Shown here piece by piece: positions 18,159 through 27,545 of a DNA stretch of 64,000 bases. A program made the position numbers and the translations under genes. The notes under the pieces are model-generated. The model did no database searches, was not told the DNA's origin, and saw only the letters and a list, made by a program, of their open reading frames with translations. Position 1 is the stretch's first letter, and every line of letters starts with the position of its first letter. The DNA is taken from assembly GCA_039819545.1 (NCBI GenBank), contig JBCBRS010000001.1, positions 310,001 through 374,000 of the forward strand, given 5' to 3'. This stretch comes from CALLPQ01 sp039819545 (lineage in GTDB: Bacteria; Pseudomonadota; Alphaproteobacteria; Caulobacterales; Parvularculaceae).

Positions 18159-20201
18159 ATGGCTGAACTTTTGCTTGAGCTTTTTTCCGAAGAGATCCCG
18201 GCGCGGATGCAGCGCCGGGCCGCCAAAGACCTTGAGCGCCTGGTCAATCAACAGTTGCTTGATGCCGGGTTCATGCCTGAAGGGGTAAAAGCGTTTGCAA
18301 CGCCGCGCCGCCTGACGGCGGTCGCAACCGGACTGCCCACGGCACAGGCCGATGTGCGCGAAGAGCGCAAAGGCCCCCGGGTTGGCGCCCCCGAAAAAGC
18401 CGTACAAGGATTTTTGCGTGGTGCTGGCCTCGATCGTCTCGATGCGTGCGAGACCCGGAGCGATAAAAAGGGTGACTATTACGTCGCCATCATCGAGAAA
18501 AAGGGGAAGCCAACGGTTGATATCTTAACGCAGATGGTCACCGATATCGTTGCCAATTTTCCATGGCCAAAATCCATGCGCTGGGGCGACGGTACCTTGA
18601 AATGGGTGCGGCCCTTACGCTCAATCCTATGTACCTTTGACCACGAGATTGTGCCCGTGTCTGCCCATGGCTTTACCGCGAGCGATACGACCTACGGCCA
18701 CCGGATGATGGCACCTGAGCCAATCCAGGTGCGTGATTTTGAAAGTTACACGGGCCAATTAAAAGCTGCGCGCGTCATTCTTGATACGGATGAGCGCATG
18801 ACGCTGATTGCCAGTGAGGCGCGAACTTTGTGTGAAGCGCAAGGGTTGGCACTAGTGGAGGATCAGGGGCTGCTCGAGGAAGTTGCCGGGCTTGCTGAAT
18901 GGCCTGTGGTGATGATTGGTCGCTATGACGAGAAATTCCTGACCTTACCCGATGAGGTATTGACCGCCTCCATGCGTGGGCACCAGAAATATTTCTCCGT
19001 ACACGATCCAAAAACCGGGCGCCTCGCCAATCGCTTTATCGTTGTTGCCAATATTGAGGCAAGCGACGGCGGTGCGGCCATGAAATCCGGGTATGAGCGC
19101 GTGCTGGCAGCCCGGCTTTCCGATGGCTGGTATTTGTATCACCAAGATCTCAAACGACCCCTCGAAGAGCGGACAGCCGATCTTGACAATGTGACCTTTT
19201 TCGAGGGGCTGGGCACCATTGGTGACAAGGTTCGCCGGGTAGAGGCTCTGGCGGCAAAGATCGCACCCCATGTGGGCGCTGATCCCGCAGCCACAATGAG
19301 AGGGGCAAAGCTCGCCAAGGCCGATTTGGTCACCGGGATGGTCTATGAATTTCCCGAATTGCAAGGTGTCATGGGCCGTTATTACGCGCTGGCGCAGGAT
19401 GAGACAGCAGGTGTCGCCGATGCCATTCGCGATCATTACAAGCCACAAGGCCAGCACGATGAGGTGCCCTCAGCGCCGGTGAGTGTTGCCCTCGCGCTCG
19501 CCGATAAGATTGATACGCTTACGTCCTTTTGGAGTATTGACAAAAAGCCTACCGGTTCAAGCGATCCGTTTGCGTTGCGCCGCGCGGCGCTAGGCGTGAT
19601 TGATTTGATTCTGATGAATGACTGCCGATATCTCCTACCCGCAAATCCCGGCACCTTACTGACCTTTTTCCACGATCGGCTCACCGTTTATTTGAAGGAT
19701 AAAGGGTTTCGCCACGATGTCTTGTCGGCAGTACGCTCCGCATCTGACGGTAGTCTGGAGCGTGATCTCGTCCGCTTGCGCGCCCGTGCGGCCGCATTAG
19801 CGACTTTCATTGATACGCAGAACGGTCAGAATCTCGTTGCCGGGTACAAACGCGCAGCCAACATTCTAAAAGCGGAAGAAAAAAAGGATAACGGCGCCGC
19901 CAAGGGCGGCAATAACACTCCAGCCGAGGTGCAGACGAGCGTTTTTGAACAGCCTGAAGAAACGGCGCTTTATGAAAGCCTGAAAAAAGCGGAAGTCACA
20001 TCCCGTGAAGCGATCAAAAATGAAGCGTATACGGATGCCATGGATGCTTTAGCAGAGTTGCGCGCGCCGGTTGATGCATTCTTTGAAACCGTTACCGTCA
20101 ATGCCGATGACGCAGAAATTCGTGCCAACCGGCTCAGCCTCTTAGCACGCTTGCGCGATGCCGTTCGACTGATTGCCGATTTCGAAGAGCTGGAAGGCTA
20201 G
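18159..20201 (+). CDS. glyS: Glycyl-tRNA synthetase beta subunit
   Basis: The 680-residue GlyS subunit supplies tRNA binding for the alpha2beta2 enzyme. The N-terminus LLLELFSEEIPARMQRRAAK and the internal ADKIDTLTSFWSIDKKPTGS (HD-like region) are characteristic, and the C-terminal anticodon-binding helices end in LIADFEELEG. An Asn/Gly-rich insertion (KKDNGAAKGGNNTPAE) near residue 575 looks lineage-specific. GGAGG at 18139-18144 precedes the ATG. Dispersed repeat copy 2 begins immediately after the stop codon. Confidence 0.97.
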   Translation: MAELLLELFSEEIPARMQRRAAKDLERLVNQQLLDAGFMPEGVKAFATPRRLTAVATGLPTAQADVREERKGPRVGAPEKAVQGFLRGAGLDRLDACETRSDKKGDYYVAIIEKKGKPTVDILTQMVTDIVANFPWPKSMRWGDGTLKWVRPLRSILCTFDHEIVPVSAHGFTASDTTYGHRMMAPEPIQVRDFESYTGQLKAARVILDTDERMTLIASEARTLCEAQGLALVEDQGLLEEVAGLAEWPVVMIGRYDEKFLTLPDEVLTASMRGHQKYFSVHDPKTGRLANRFIVVANIEASDGGAAMKSGYERVLAARLSDGWYLYHQDLKRPLEERTADLDNVTFFEGLGTIGDKVRRVEALAAKIAPHVGADPAATMRGAKLAKADLVTGMVYEFPELQGVMGRYYALAQDETAGVADAIRDHYKPQGQHDEVPSAPVSVALALADKIDTLTSFWSIDKKPTGSSDPFALRRAALGVIDLILMNDCRYLLPANPGTLLTFFHDRLTVYLKDKGFRHDVLSAVRSASDGSLERDLVRLRARAAALATFIDTQNGQNLVAGYKRAANILKAEEKKDNGAAKGGNNTPAEVQTSVFEQPEETALYESLKKAEVTSREAIKNEAYTDAMDALAELRAPVDAFFETVTVNADDAEIRANRLSLLARLRDAVRLIADFEELEG

Positions 20202-20202
20202 G

Positions 20203-20321
20203 GCGCGTTCACAAAAAGGGTGATCGTCGATCGTTCCATCCATCGACTTGGGTTCGAACACGCGAACCCAAAAAAATCTAGACTGCGTTTTTGTTTCAAC
20301 AAGAAGGTAACGCAGTCTAGG
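20203..20321 (+). repeat. Dispersed intergenic repeat, copy 2
   Basis: About 119 bp starting directly after the glyS stop. It shares with copies 1 and 3 the blocks CACAAAAAGNGTGATCGTCG, GACTTGGGTTCGAACRCGCG and TCTAGACTGCGTTTTTG, and ends in CGCAGTCTAG. The terminal 10-bp inverted repeat (CTAGACTGCG...CGCAGTCTAG) spans 20278-20320. A separate small hairpin (AGTCCGC-tgt-GCGGACT, 20333-20349) follows it without a T tract. Confidence 0.9.
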
Positions 20322-20431
20322 AACAGTCCTGAAGTCCGCTGTGCGGACTACTCATTGGCAAGTGCGCGAGTATCACGGCAGGTTCGTCTCTTAAAGCATC
20401 GCATACTGATCAAACTGAAGTGCGATGACGA

Positions 20432-22192
20432 CTAAAACAAGAAATTTTGCTTGAAGGTCAATCCGTCAGTGCTTGCAAATCGGGCTGGCCCGCGTCTGCG
20501 GTCAATCGTGAAGGCGGCCTGATCAAAGGCATTATACGCTGTAGACTGAATATTATCGACGGCAACAAATCTTGCATCGGCGGCGTCCGGCGTAATCGTT
20601 AGATCAATATAGCCGTGGCTCGCGCCGTTAAGATAGCGCACGTCTTTGTTATGCCGGTTCGTCAACAGCGCGTAGTCTGCACCCTTACCGCCGAGAAAGT
20701 CTTCGCGGTAGGGGGAGGGGGATGTGACAGACGAAACGCCCAGTTCGACGCCCATGGATGCGCCTCCATTGTCGGTGAGGTCATTGGCCCACCAGGTGTG
20801 GGTGTCGCCGGTGAGAACGATCAACCCTTCTGCACCCGTTGTTCTCGTTACCATTTGATAAAACCGTTCGCGCGCGGCGGGGTAGCCATCCCACGCATCA
20901 AAGTTGGTGGGCAGCCCAAGTGTTGAGGCTTGCACAAAAGCGCGTGCCTGATCCCATTGCTGTTCAAGGGCGACGAGTTGTTCCTCGGTCACATAAGGGG
21001 TGAGATCGGCGGCATTGACCTTTGCCATGATGATTTGGTTGGCAACCACGCGCCAAGGCTGACCGGCCGCTTTTGAGCCGCCGAGAACCTGTTCCAGATA
21101 GTCGAGCTGCGCAGCCCCTAACATCTCACGGTCCGGGTTGCCTAGGACATCCCGGCGATACCGCGCCACATCGTCCGGGGTTTTTAGGGTGGCAACCGCA
21201 TCGCGGTAGCTCAACTCCTGATCACGTGCCATCAGACGGGTTTCAATGGCAGCTAGACTGAGGAGGTTACCAAACGAAAAGCTTCGGAAAAAGGCCTCCC
21301 GTGCCTTGCCGGGTGCCGGGTCGCGCACGGGCATCCACTCATAATAGGCTTGCAAAGCGGCGGTTCGGCGCTGGGCCCAATCGCCTTCCGTCGCTGGCGT
21401 GTGATTTTGCGCGCCCTCTTTCCACGAATTGTTTGCCGTTTCATGATCATCCCAGATGGCAATCAAGGGGTGGCGTGCCAGCATGGCCTGAGAAGAGGGA
21501 TCGGACTTATACTGACGATGACGCTGGCGATAATCGTCCAGCGTTAAAACCTCTGTAGGCGGCACATGGGTACGCCCGAGGGCGGCCCCGGCCTCACCGC
21601 CATACCCATCGCGGCCATATTCGTAGATGTAGTCGCCAAGATGGATGACAGCATCGAGATCATCGGCCCGGGCAATCTGGTCGTAGACATTAAAGTAACC
21701 GAACGGGTAGTTTGAACAGGAGATGACCGCAAAGCGCGCTTTGCCGGTGTCACCAACGGGTAATGTCCGGGTACGGCCAATGGGGGAGCGTTCGCCATCA
21801 TGGTCGAAGCGGTAAAAGTAGGTGGTACCGGGAGCAAGACCCTGAACATCAACCTTTACGGTGCCATCGCGGGCGGGGCCGGTTGTTTCGGTGCCATCGG
21901 CAACAATATCGGTAAAGGCTTCATCGCGGGCCATGGCCCAGGTGACCGTCTGATTACCGGGCAGTGCGGTGCCGCCCACGGGACCGGCCGGTCCCTGTGC
22001 GATTGGAGAGCCAATCCGTGTCCAGATGATAACGGCGTCGGCGCGCGGATCGCCGCTCGCAACGCCTGATGAAAACTGTCCCGAGGCCTGTACAGAATCG
22101 GCAACAAAGGGGGTTCGTTTTGGAACCGATGAGCAGGAGGCAGCTCCCCCCGCAAACAAGGTGGCAAGGGCCGTGCGGCGCGTGATCGTCAT
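20432..22192 (-). CDS. phoD: Alkaline phosphatase D family protein (Tat-exported)
   Basis: PhoD enzymes are Ca2+/Fe3+-dependent phosphodi-/monoesterases of the periplasm or cell surface. The 586-residue product has a Tat-like N-terminus (TRRTALATLFAGGAASC; the Cys suggests possible lipidation), the PhoD N-terminal domain, and metal-binding motifs AVISCSNYPFGYFNVY, IHLGDYIYEYG, IWDDHETANNSW and VLTGDTHTWW. A phosphate-starvation role is known for the family; I did not identify a Pho box upstream. Confidence 0.92.
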   Translation of the reverse strand: MTITRRTALATLFAGGAASCSSVPKRTPFVADSVQASGQFSSGVASGDPRADAVIIWTRIGSPIAQGPAGPVGGTALPGNQTVTWAMARDEAFTDIVADGTETTGPARDGTVKVDVQGLAPGTTYFYRFDHDGERSPIGRTRTLPVGDTGKARFAVISCSNYPFGYFNVYDQIARADDLDAVIHLGDYIYEYGRDGYGGEAGAALGRTHVPPTEVLTLDDYRQRHRQYKSDPSSQAMLARHPLIAIWDDHETANNSWKEGAQNHTPATEGDWAQRRTAALQAYYEWMPVRDPAPGKAREAFFRSFSFGNLLSLAAIETRLMARDQELSYRDAVATLKTPDDVARYRRDVLGNPDREMLGAAQLDYLEQVLGGSKAAGQPWRVVANQIIMAKVNAADLTPYVTEEQLVALEQQWDQARAFVQASTLGLPTNFDAWDGYPAARERFYQMVTRTTGAEGLIVLTGDTHTWWANDLTDNGGASMGVELGVSSVTSPSPYREDFLGGKGADYALLTNRHNKDVRYLNGASHGYIDLTITPDAADARFVAVDNIQSTAYNAFDQAAFTIDRRRGPARFASTDGLTFKQNFLF

Positions 22193-22306
22193 GGGGCGTC
22201 TCCGTCAATGCAAATTCCCTTAGGGCATTACCATAAAACCCGCGCGCCTCATGGCAATTTTTCATGACACCGCAGTGGGGCTTCGCCCGCATGGCCCCAC
22301 CGGTCG

Positions 22307-22876
22307 TCAGGCAACTTCAGCCTTAAAGGTGAGCGCGACCCCGTTATTGCAATAGCGCAAGCCCGTGGGTGCGGGGCCGTCCTTGAAAACATGTCCCTGA
22401 TGGCCGCCACAGCGTGCGCAGTGATATTCGGTACGCGGTACGAACAGCTTGTAGTCGGTCCTGGTGCCAAGCGCGTTTGGCAAATGGTCAAAGAAGGAAG
22501 GCCAGCCGGTACCTGACTCATATTTGGTGTCTGAGGCAAAGAGCGGCAGTCCACAGCCAGCGCAGACAAACACGCCATCGCGTTTTTCGTCGTTTAACGA
22601 GCTGGAGAATGGCCGTTCCGTCGCCTCTTTGCGCAAGACGGCATAGGCCTCCGGCGAGAGGCGCTTTTTCCAATCGCTTTCTTCCAATTGCCATTTGTCA
22701 AAATCGGGAATGGTTGCCGGGTCGGGCTCGCTCATGCTGGGGTCCTTTTCTGCGGTGTTGGCCCGGGCTTCGCGGGGTGATTGGCCACACGCGCCAAGAA
22801 TGCCGAGGGCGCTGGCGGCGGTCATCTGACCGATCAGACGGCGGCGCGGGAGGGGGATAAACGCTGCGTTTTTCAT
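22307..22876 (-). CDS. msrB: Exported peptide-methionine (R)-S-oxide reductase, probable lipoprotein
   Basis: MsrB reduces methionine-R-sulfoxide in damaged proteins. The 189-residue product has a signal with RRR and a lipobox-like LGACG (about residues 26-30), so it is probably exported and lipidated rather than cytoplasmic. The zinc-binding CAGCG and CARCGGHQGHVF pairs are present. The segment LRYCNNGVALTF carries the expected catalytic Cys, with NNGVAL replacing the more usual INSASL. It follows phoD's start by 114 bp on the same strand. Confidence 0.9.
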   Translation of the reverse strand: MKNAAFIPLPRRRLIGQMTAASALGILGACGQSPREARANTAEKDPSMSEPDPATIPDFDKWQLEESDWKKRLSPEAYAVLRKEATERPFSSSLNDEKRDGVFVCAGCGLPLFASDTKYESGTGWPSFFDHLPNALGTRTDYKLFVPRTEYHCARCGGHQGHVFKDGPAPTGLRYCNNGVALTFKAEVA

Positions 22877-22933
22877 ATTAAAAATACCATGGTGGCCTTG
22901 TGATGGATCAGTGGCGCGGCGCCGCGACCGTGT

Positions 22934-23929
22934 TCAGGCCGCTGCGTCGGCAACGGTGGCAACGATAAGCGCGAATAAAAGCAGAAATCCGGCATCGCGG
23001 TTTGATTTGAACCTGATCAAGCAATTGTGACCATTGTCGATATCGAGACCCCGTACCTGCCAGGCAAAGTGGAGCGCTGCGGGCGTCAGGGCTAAATAAG
23101 GCCAGGGGGCTATTGTCCCGCAAAGCCACAGCGCCCCGGCAAAAAACGTAATGACGAGCGCGTAAAAAACGATGAGGGCGGGGCGCGTTCGCGGGCCCAA
23201 CCGCCGGGCGGAGGATTTGACCCCGATCAGGGCGTCATCTTCGCGGTCCTGGTGCGCATAGATAGTGTCATAGCCAAGGGTCCAGAAGATACAGGCGGCA
23301 TAAAGACAAAGCATTGCGCTATCAACCTGTCCAACAAGGGCGACAAACCCCACCAGAACGCCCCAGTTAAAGGTGAGCCCAAGCCAAAGCTGCGGCCACC
23401 AGGTAATCCGTTTCATAAAGGGATAGGCCGCCACCAGCGCCAGCGCCGCAAACCCGGTTAAAATCGCCATGCGATTAAACTGGAGTAGAACGCCAAGACC
23501 AATCAGGCACAGGCAGATTAGAAAGACCCACGCCGCCCTTGGCGTCACATCACCGGCGGGCAAAGGGCGCAGGGCAGTACGGGCGACCTGCGCGTCGATA
23601 TCGCGGTCAACGATATCGTTATAAACACAGCCCGCGCCGCGCATGACGATAGAGCCAATCGCAAAAAGAGCAACGTCAACGCCAAGGCTGAACAGAGAGG
23701 GCGGCGGCCCGCCGAGCGCCACGACCCCCAGTGCCATCCCAAACCAGCAGGGCAGCAGAAGCAGCCATGTACCGATAGGCCGATCCGCGCGCATCAACCT
23801 CAAATAGGGGCGTGTGCGCAATGGCGCGATGTGATCGACCCAGCTATCGGGATCAGCATCGGCAGGTCGATGATTGTGCGCGGCCCCAGTCATAGTCGTT
23901 TCGCTAAGTCGTTTTCGACGCCCCGGCAA
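22934..23929 (-). CDS. ubiA: 4-hydroxybenzoate polyprenyltransferase
   Basis: UbiA attaches the polyprenyl tail to 4-hydroxybenzoate in ubiquinone biosynthesis at the inner membrane. The 331-residue protein has about eight hydrophobic segments and both Asp-rich prenyl-diphosphate motifs: NDIVDRDIDAQV near residue 124 and DTIYAHQDREDD near residue 225. The hydrophilic N-terminus (about 40 residues) precedes the first helix. It may share a transcript with msrB, 57 bp downstream. Confidence 0.92.
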   Translation of the reverse strand: MPGRRKRLSETTMTGAAHNHRPADADPDSWVDHIAPLRTRPYLRLMRADRPIGTWLLLLPCWFGMALGVVALGGPPPSLFSLGVDVALFAIGSIVMRGAGCVYNDIVDRDIDAQVARTALRPLPAGDVTPRAAWVFLICLCLIGLGVLLQFNRMAILTGFAALALVAAYPFMKRITWWPQLWLGLTFNWGVLVGFVALVGQVDSAMLCLYAACIFWTLGYDTIYAHQDREDDALIGVKSSARRLGPRTRPALIVFYALVITFFAGALWLCGTIAPWPYLALTPAALHFAWQVRGLDIDNGHNCLIRFKSNRDAGFLLLFALIVATVADAAA

Positions 23930-24028
23930 GCAGACAAAGCGCGAGGCTGGATTTTGGCTTGGTGGTGGCCGTTTCAGGGCGGTTAAAAGAGGAGGGGGCG
24001 GCCGCTGAAAGCGCCCAAAAGCGGACGC

Positions 24029-24556
24029 CTATAAATTGGCTATGGTGGGTCGCCTAAGCCCAAACCACTTGTAGGATCGGTCTAACCCGTTTGGGCAGTT
24101 CTGCGGTTGGAATCCCAGCTTAGTTAGCACACCTAATGAAGCGAAGTTCTTTGGGGCAACACCCGCCACCACTTCGTCCAGATGCAACTGATCCCAGCCA
24201 AATTTTATTGCGGCAGCTCCCGCTTCGGTCGCATAGCCTTTTCCCCAATATTCAGGCGAGAAACGGTAACCAAAATCGATCCAACCCGAGATTTCCTTAA
24301 AGCCTGAAAAACCGATAAACTCCTCAGTTTCGCGTAGCTCAATCGCAAAGCGGGTGATCCCCGTTGAATTCTCGCGAGCTATACAATCGGCAATATAAGC
24401 GTTTGCTTGGCTTCTTGAGTGCGGCTGCCCGTCCCCGAGATAGGCGACGGTCCGAGTGTCTGCGACTATCTGAGAGTACGGATCGACATCCGACTTTCGG
24501 AGTGATCGCATTCGAAGGCGCGCTGTCTGAAGTTCCATTTCATTCTTCCAATCCAA
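24029..24556 (-). CDS. GNAT-family N-acetyltransferase (RimJ/RimL type)
   Basis: The 175-residue protein begins with the RimL-like ETARLRMRSL-type strand (here LQTARLRMRSLRKSD). It contains the GFSGFKEI strand and the acetyl-CoA loop region YWGKGYATEAGAAAIKFGWD, then ends after ASLGVLTKLGFQP. The acceptor is unknown; both ribosomal-protein and small-molecule acetylation occur in this family. Translation could start at 24556 or at the second Met at 24541. A MITE-like element lies just upstream at 24589-24767, so its promoter may lie within the element. Confidence 0.82.
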   Translation of the reverse strand: MDWKNEMELQTARLRMRSLRKSDVDPYSQIVADTRTVAYLGDGQPHSRSQANAYIADCIARENSTGITRFAIELRETEEFIGFSGFKEISGWIDFGYRFSPEYWGKGYATEAGAAAIKFGWDQLHLDEVVAGVAPKNFASLGVLTKLGFQPQNCPNGLDRSYKWFGLRRPTIANL

Positions 24557-24588
24557 GAAGTACGTACATTCTTCAGAGTCCTAATCTC

Positions 24589-24767
24589 GCCCAATTCTGT
24601 TGAAAAACTATTTTGGGGCGTCCTGCCGGAAGCGCTTCCAGAATAATATTCCACCAGAAATGGCTTTATTAGCGTATTGATTCATCCACGCCGACATTCT
24701 TGCCGAAAAATATCAACCGCATACAGAGAAAACTGGATAGTTTCGAGTTTTTCAACAGAATTCGCCC
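24589..24767. mobile_element. MITE-like element, copy 1
   Basis: About 179 bp bounded by the inverted ends CCAATTCTGTTGAAAAACT and AGTTTTTCAACAGAATT. The right half (AAAATATCAACCGCATACAG, then AGAAAACT and TTTCGAGTTTTTC) closely matches the element at 61974-62151; the middle differs. There is no transposase and no open frame of note. The copy's outermost bases deviate from those of copy 2, and no clear target duplication is seen. It sits between the GNAT gene and rsmE in a 383-bp space whose remainder (24768-24939) shows nothing notable. Confidence 0.78.
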
Positions 24768-24939
24768 AAAGTAAGACACCACCGCAATTGCGAGTTATGC
24801 AACCTCGGGGCGACGAGTTTGAGGCAGACGGTCACCCTTAAAGTATGGGATCGGCAAGCGTAAAAGTACGAAGGTTAACCGAAGCTATCCCTCGCCACCT
24901 GCAGTTGCCACCACGCGTAGACTTCGGCTTAAAGGGCCC

Positions 24940-25716
24940 ATGCCCACGACGCTTCGCCTTTTTGTGCCCCAGCGGCTGGCCACCGGCCAGAGCCTGACCC
25001 TGTCGGCTGATCAGGCCCATTATCTGGCGCAGGTGATGCGCCGGAAAGTCGGCGACCGTGTGGAGGTATTCAACGGAGAGGATGGTGCTTTTCATGGCAC
25101 GCTCTCAGCCCTGTCGCGCCGCGCGGTTGCTGTTGAGATTGGTGATCAGCTGCGGGCCCCCGCCCCCGAAGGCGACTTGACGCTCTATTTTGCGGTGGTA
25201 AAGCGCGGCGCAGTGGAAATGATCGTGCAAAAGGCAACCGAGCTGGGCGTTACGCGCCTGCAACCCCTGATTACTGAGCGGACGGTGGCGAAAGGGTTCA
25301 ACGCTGAACGCCTCGCTACCATCGCCCAGGAGGCGGCGGAGCAATGTGAGCGCCTGTCCGTGCCTGCATTGGGTGAGCCTATTCGCCTGGAAACCCTGCT
25401 TGCTAAACGCGAAGACAGACCATCGGCGGTGATCTTTTTTGCCGATGAAGCTGGCGACGACCCGGATCGACGCTGGGGCGGGGCGTCGGGACGGCCCGAC
25501 CCCCTCGCCATTTGTTTGCAAAGGCTTGCAAAAAGACCGGCCTCTCTCGGGCTCCTGATTGGTCCCGAGGGTGGATTTTCGACGGCGGAACGCGATGCGT
25601 TGCGCGCCGCGCCGGGAATTGTCCCTGCCGGGCTCGGTCCGCGCATCCTGCGCGCTGATACTGCGGCGATTACCGGGCTCGCAATCCTCCAGTCCTATCT
25701 TGAGACCACTCCATGA
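24940..25716 (+). CDS. rsmE: 16S rRNA (uracil1498-N3)-methyltransferase
   Basis: RsmE methylates U1498 of 16S rRNA using S-adenosylmethionine. The 258-residue product has the N-terminal PUA-like part (QAHYLAQVMRRKVGDRVEVFNG) and the SPOUT knot motifs ATELGVTRLQPLITERTV, LLIGPEGGFS and GLGPRILRADTAAI. The ATG at 24940 fits the family's N-terminal length. gshA follows 144 bp downstream on the same strand, as in many alphaproteobacteria. Confidence 0.94.
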   Translation: MPTTLRLFVPQRLATGQSLTLSADQAHYLAQVMRRKVGDRVEVFNGEDGAFHGTLSALSRRAVAVEIGDQLRAPAPEGDLTLYFAVVKRGAVEMIVQKATELGVTRLQPLITERTVAKGFNAERLATIAQEAAEQCERLSVPALGEPIRLETLLAKREDRPSAVIFFADEAGDDPDRRWGGASGRPDPLAICLQRLAKRPASLGLLIGPEGGFSTAERDALRAAPGIVPAGLGPRILRADTAAITGLAILQSYLETTP

Positions 25717-25860
25717 GCACTGACCCGATTGGCTGTGCCGTATTGCAGGGCACGCTTGACAAGCGCGCTTCGGGGTTCGATGCGTGCCCGTGGCGTTTTG
25801 CGCAGAGGTTATTGTAACTTCGCCGCACCGCGCCGTCTCGCAGGATAGGATCGCCCCGCC

Positions 25861-27231
25861 ATGACATCAGGAACCGGCAACCCCGATAGCCCGTTGATTG
25901 AGGGTACCGCTCAGCTTACGGACTATCTGGCAGAGGGGTGCAAGCCAAAGGAGCAATGGCGCATCGGTACGGAGCACGAAAAATTCGTTTTCTGCCGCAA
26001 AACACTTGAGCCCGTTGGCTATGACGGGCCCACGGGCATTCGTGCGATCCTTGAGGCGTTGGCCAGGAAAACCGGCTGGGACCTGGTTATTGAGGATGAT
26101 CACCCCATCGGCCTGAAAGGGGGCGGTGCATCAGTTTCTCTAGAGCCAGGTGGGCAGTTTGAACTCTCCGGCGCGCCGCTGACTACCATTCATCAGACCT
26201 GTGACGAAGTGCATACCCACCTCGCGGCGGTCAAGGCGGTGGCCGATCCCATGGGGGTTGCGTTTCTGGGGATGGGTTTCACGCCCACCTGGACCCGCGC
26301 GCAAATGCCAAAAATGCCAAAGGCACGCTACGATATCATGCGTGCTTACATGCCCACAAAAGGCGATCTGGGCCTCGACATGATGCACCGTACGTGTACG
26401 GTACAAGTCAATCTCGATTTTTCCAGCGAAGCCGATATGGTGGAGAAATTCCGAACGTCTCTCAGCCTGCAACCGATTGCAACCGCGCTTTTTGCCAATT
26501 CGGGGATGACGGAGGGTGAAGCCAATGGCTGGGCCTCCTGGCGGGCGAATATCTGGACCGATACTGACCCTGATCGCACGGGCATGCTCGACTTTGTCTT
26601 TGATGACGATTTTGGCTTTGCGTCCTATGCGAATTATATGCTCGATGTGCCCATGTATTTTATCTATCGCAATGGACGATACCTTAATGTGGCGGGGCGG
26701 TCTTTTCGCGATTTCATGAAGGGTGAATTGCCCGAACTCCCCGGTGAGAAACCGCATATGGGTGATTGGGAAGATCATCTGTCCACGGCCTTTCCAGAAG
26801 TCCGGCTGAAGCGCTTTCTTGAAATGCGCGGTGCTGACTCTGGTCCCTGGGCGCGCATTTGTGCGCTCCCCGCTTTTTGGGTGGGTCTTCTTTATGACGA
26901 CGAGGCCCTTGCCGCTGCATCAACATTGGTGAGTGACTGGAACCGGGATGCGCGCCACGCCTTGCGCCATGATACCGCAAAAGAGGGGCTAAAAGCGCGG
27001 ATCAATGGCATCAGTGTGCAGGATGTGGCGCTGGAAATTCTTCAGATTGCCGAGGATGGCCTCAAACGGCGCGGTGCCGCAGGTAAGGTCAGCGCCGATG
27101 AAACAGAATATCTGGAGCCGCTCTGGCAAATCGCTCGCGGCGGCGAGACGATGGGCGAATACACGGCCCGTGCCTGGACCAGCGATCTGGCGCGTGACCC
27201 ACATCGCTTATATGCGGCGTGCCAATATTGA
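25861..27231 (+). CDS. gshA: Glutamate-cysteine ligase, plant/alphaproteobacterial type
   Basis: This enzyme makes gamma-glutamylcysteine, the first step of glutathione synthesis. The 456-residue product matches the plant-like GCL family: IGTEHEKFVFC near residue 37, KGGGASVSLEPGGQFELSGA near residue 90, and the conserved RTCTVQVNLDFSSE. An alternative would be EgtA, but no ergothioneine gene is adjacent. Glutathione fits the persulfide chemistry of the island further right, though the two are not physically linked. Confidence 0.9.
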   Translation: MTSGTGNPDSPLIEGTAQLTDYLAEGCKPKEQWRIGTEHEKFVFCRKTLEPVGYDGPTGIRAILEALARKTGWDLVIEDDHPIGLKGGGASVSLEPGGQFELSGAPLTTIHQTCDEVHTHLAAVKAVADPMGVAFLGMGFTPTWTRAQMPKMPKARYDIMRAYMPTKGDLGLDMMHRTCTVQVNLDFSSEADMVEKFRTSLSLQPIATALFANSGMTEGEANGWASWRANIWTDTDPDRTGMLDFVFDDDFGFASYANYMLDVPMYFIYRNGRYLNVAGRSFRDFMKGELPELPGEKPHMGDWEDHLSTAFPEVRLKRFLEMRGADSGPWARICALPAFWVGLLYDDEALAAASTLVSDWNRDARHALRHDTAKEGLKARINGISVQDVALEILQIAEDGLKRRGAAGKVSADETEYLEPLWQIARGGETMGEYTARAWTSDLARDPHRLYAACQY

Positions 27232-27381
27232 TCGCCCGTTTTGTTTATGAGTAGAAACAAGAAACGCCGTTCTATTCAAGATCAAGACGTTCGGTAAACA
27301 CGGGTCGCAAATTAACAACGCGCGTGCACGATGCGTTGATCTTTTCATGCACACACTCTGTGTGTGGAAAGTCGATAAAAA

Positions 27382-27456
27382 TGGTGGGCGTACGTAGGAT
27401 CGAACTACGGACCTCTTCCATGTCAAGGAAGCGCTCTACCACTGAGCTATACGCCC
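27382..27456 (-). tRNA. tRNA-Val(GAC)
   Basis: The cloverleaf can be folded by eye: acceptor GGGCGTA with TACGCCC, D stem GCTC/GAGC, anticodon stem CTTCC/GGAAG with loop TTGACAT (anticodon GAC), and T stem with TTCGATC. The CCA end is encoded. It lies alone between gshA and cpdR. Confidence 0.95.
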
Positions 27457-27545
27457 CGCTGGCGCCAACATCATAGTCTGACGCGTTGGGAGGCGTGGTT
27501 ATAAACCCAATTCCGGGGAGTGCAAGGCTTCACCGAGCCAACCGT

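Noticed and set aside
27340..27372. CACACAC/GTGTGTG hairpin as terminator between gshA and tRNA-Val
   Set aside because: No T tract on either side; probably a chance dinucleotide repeat.
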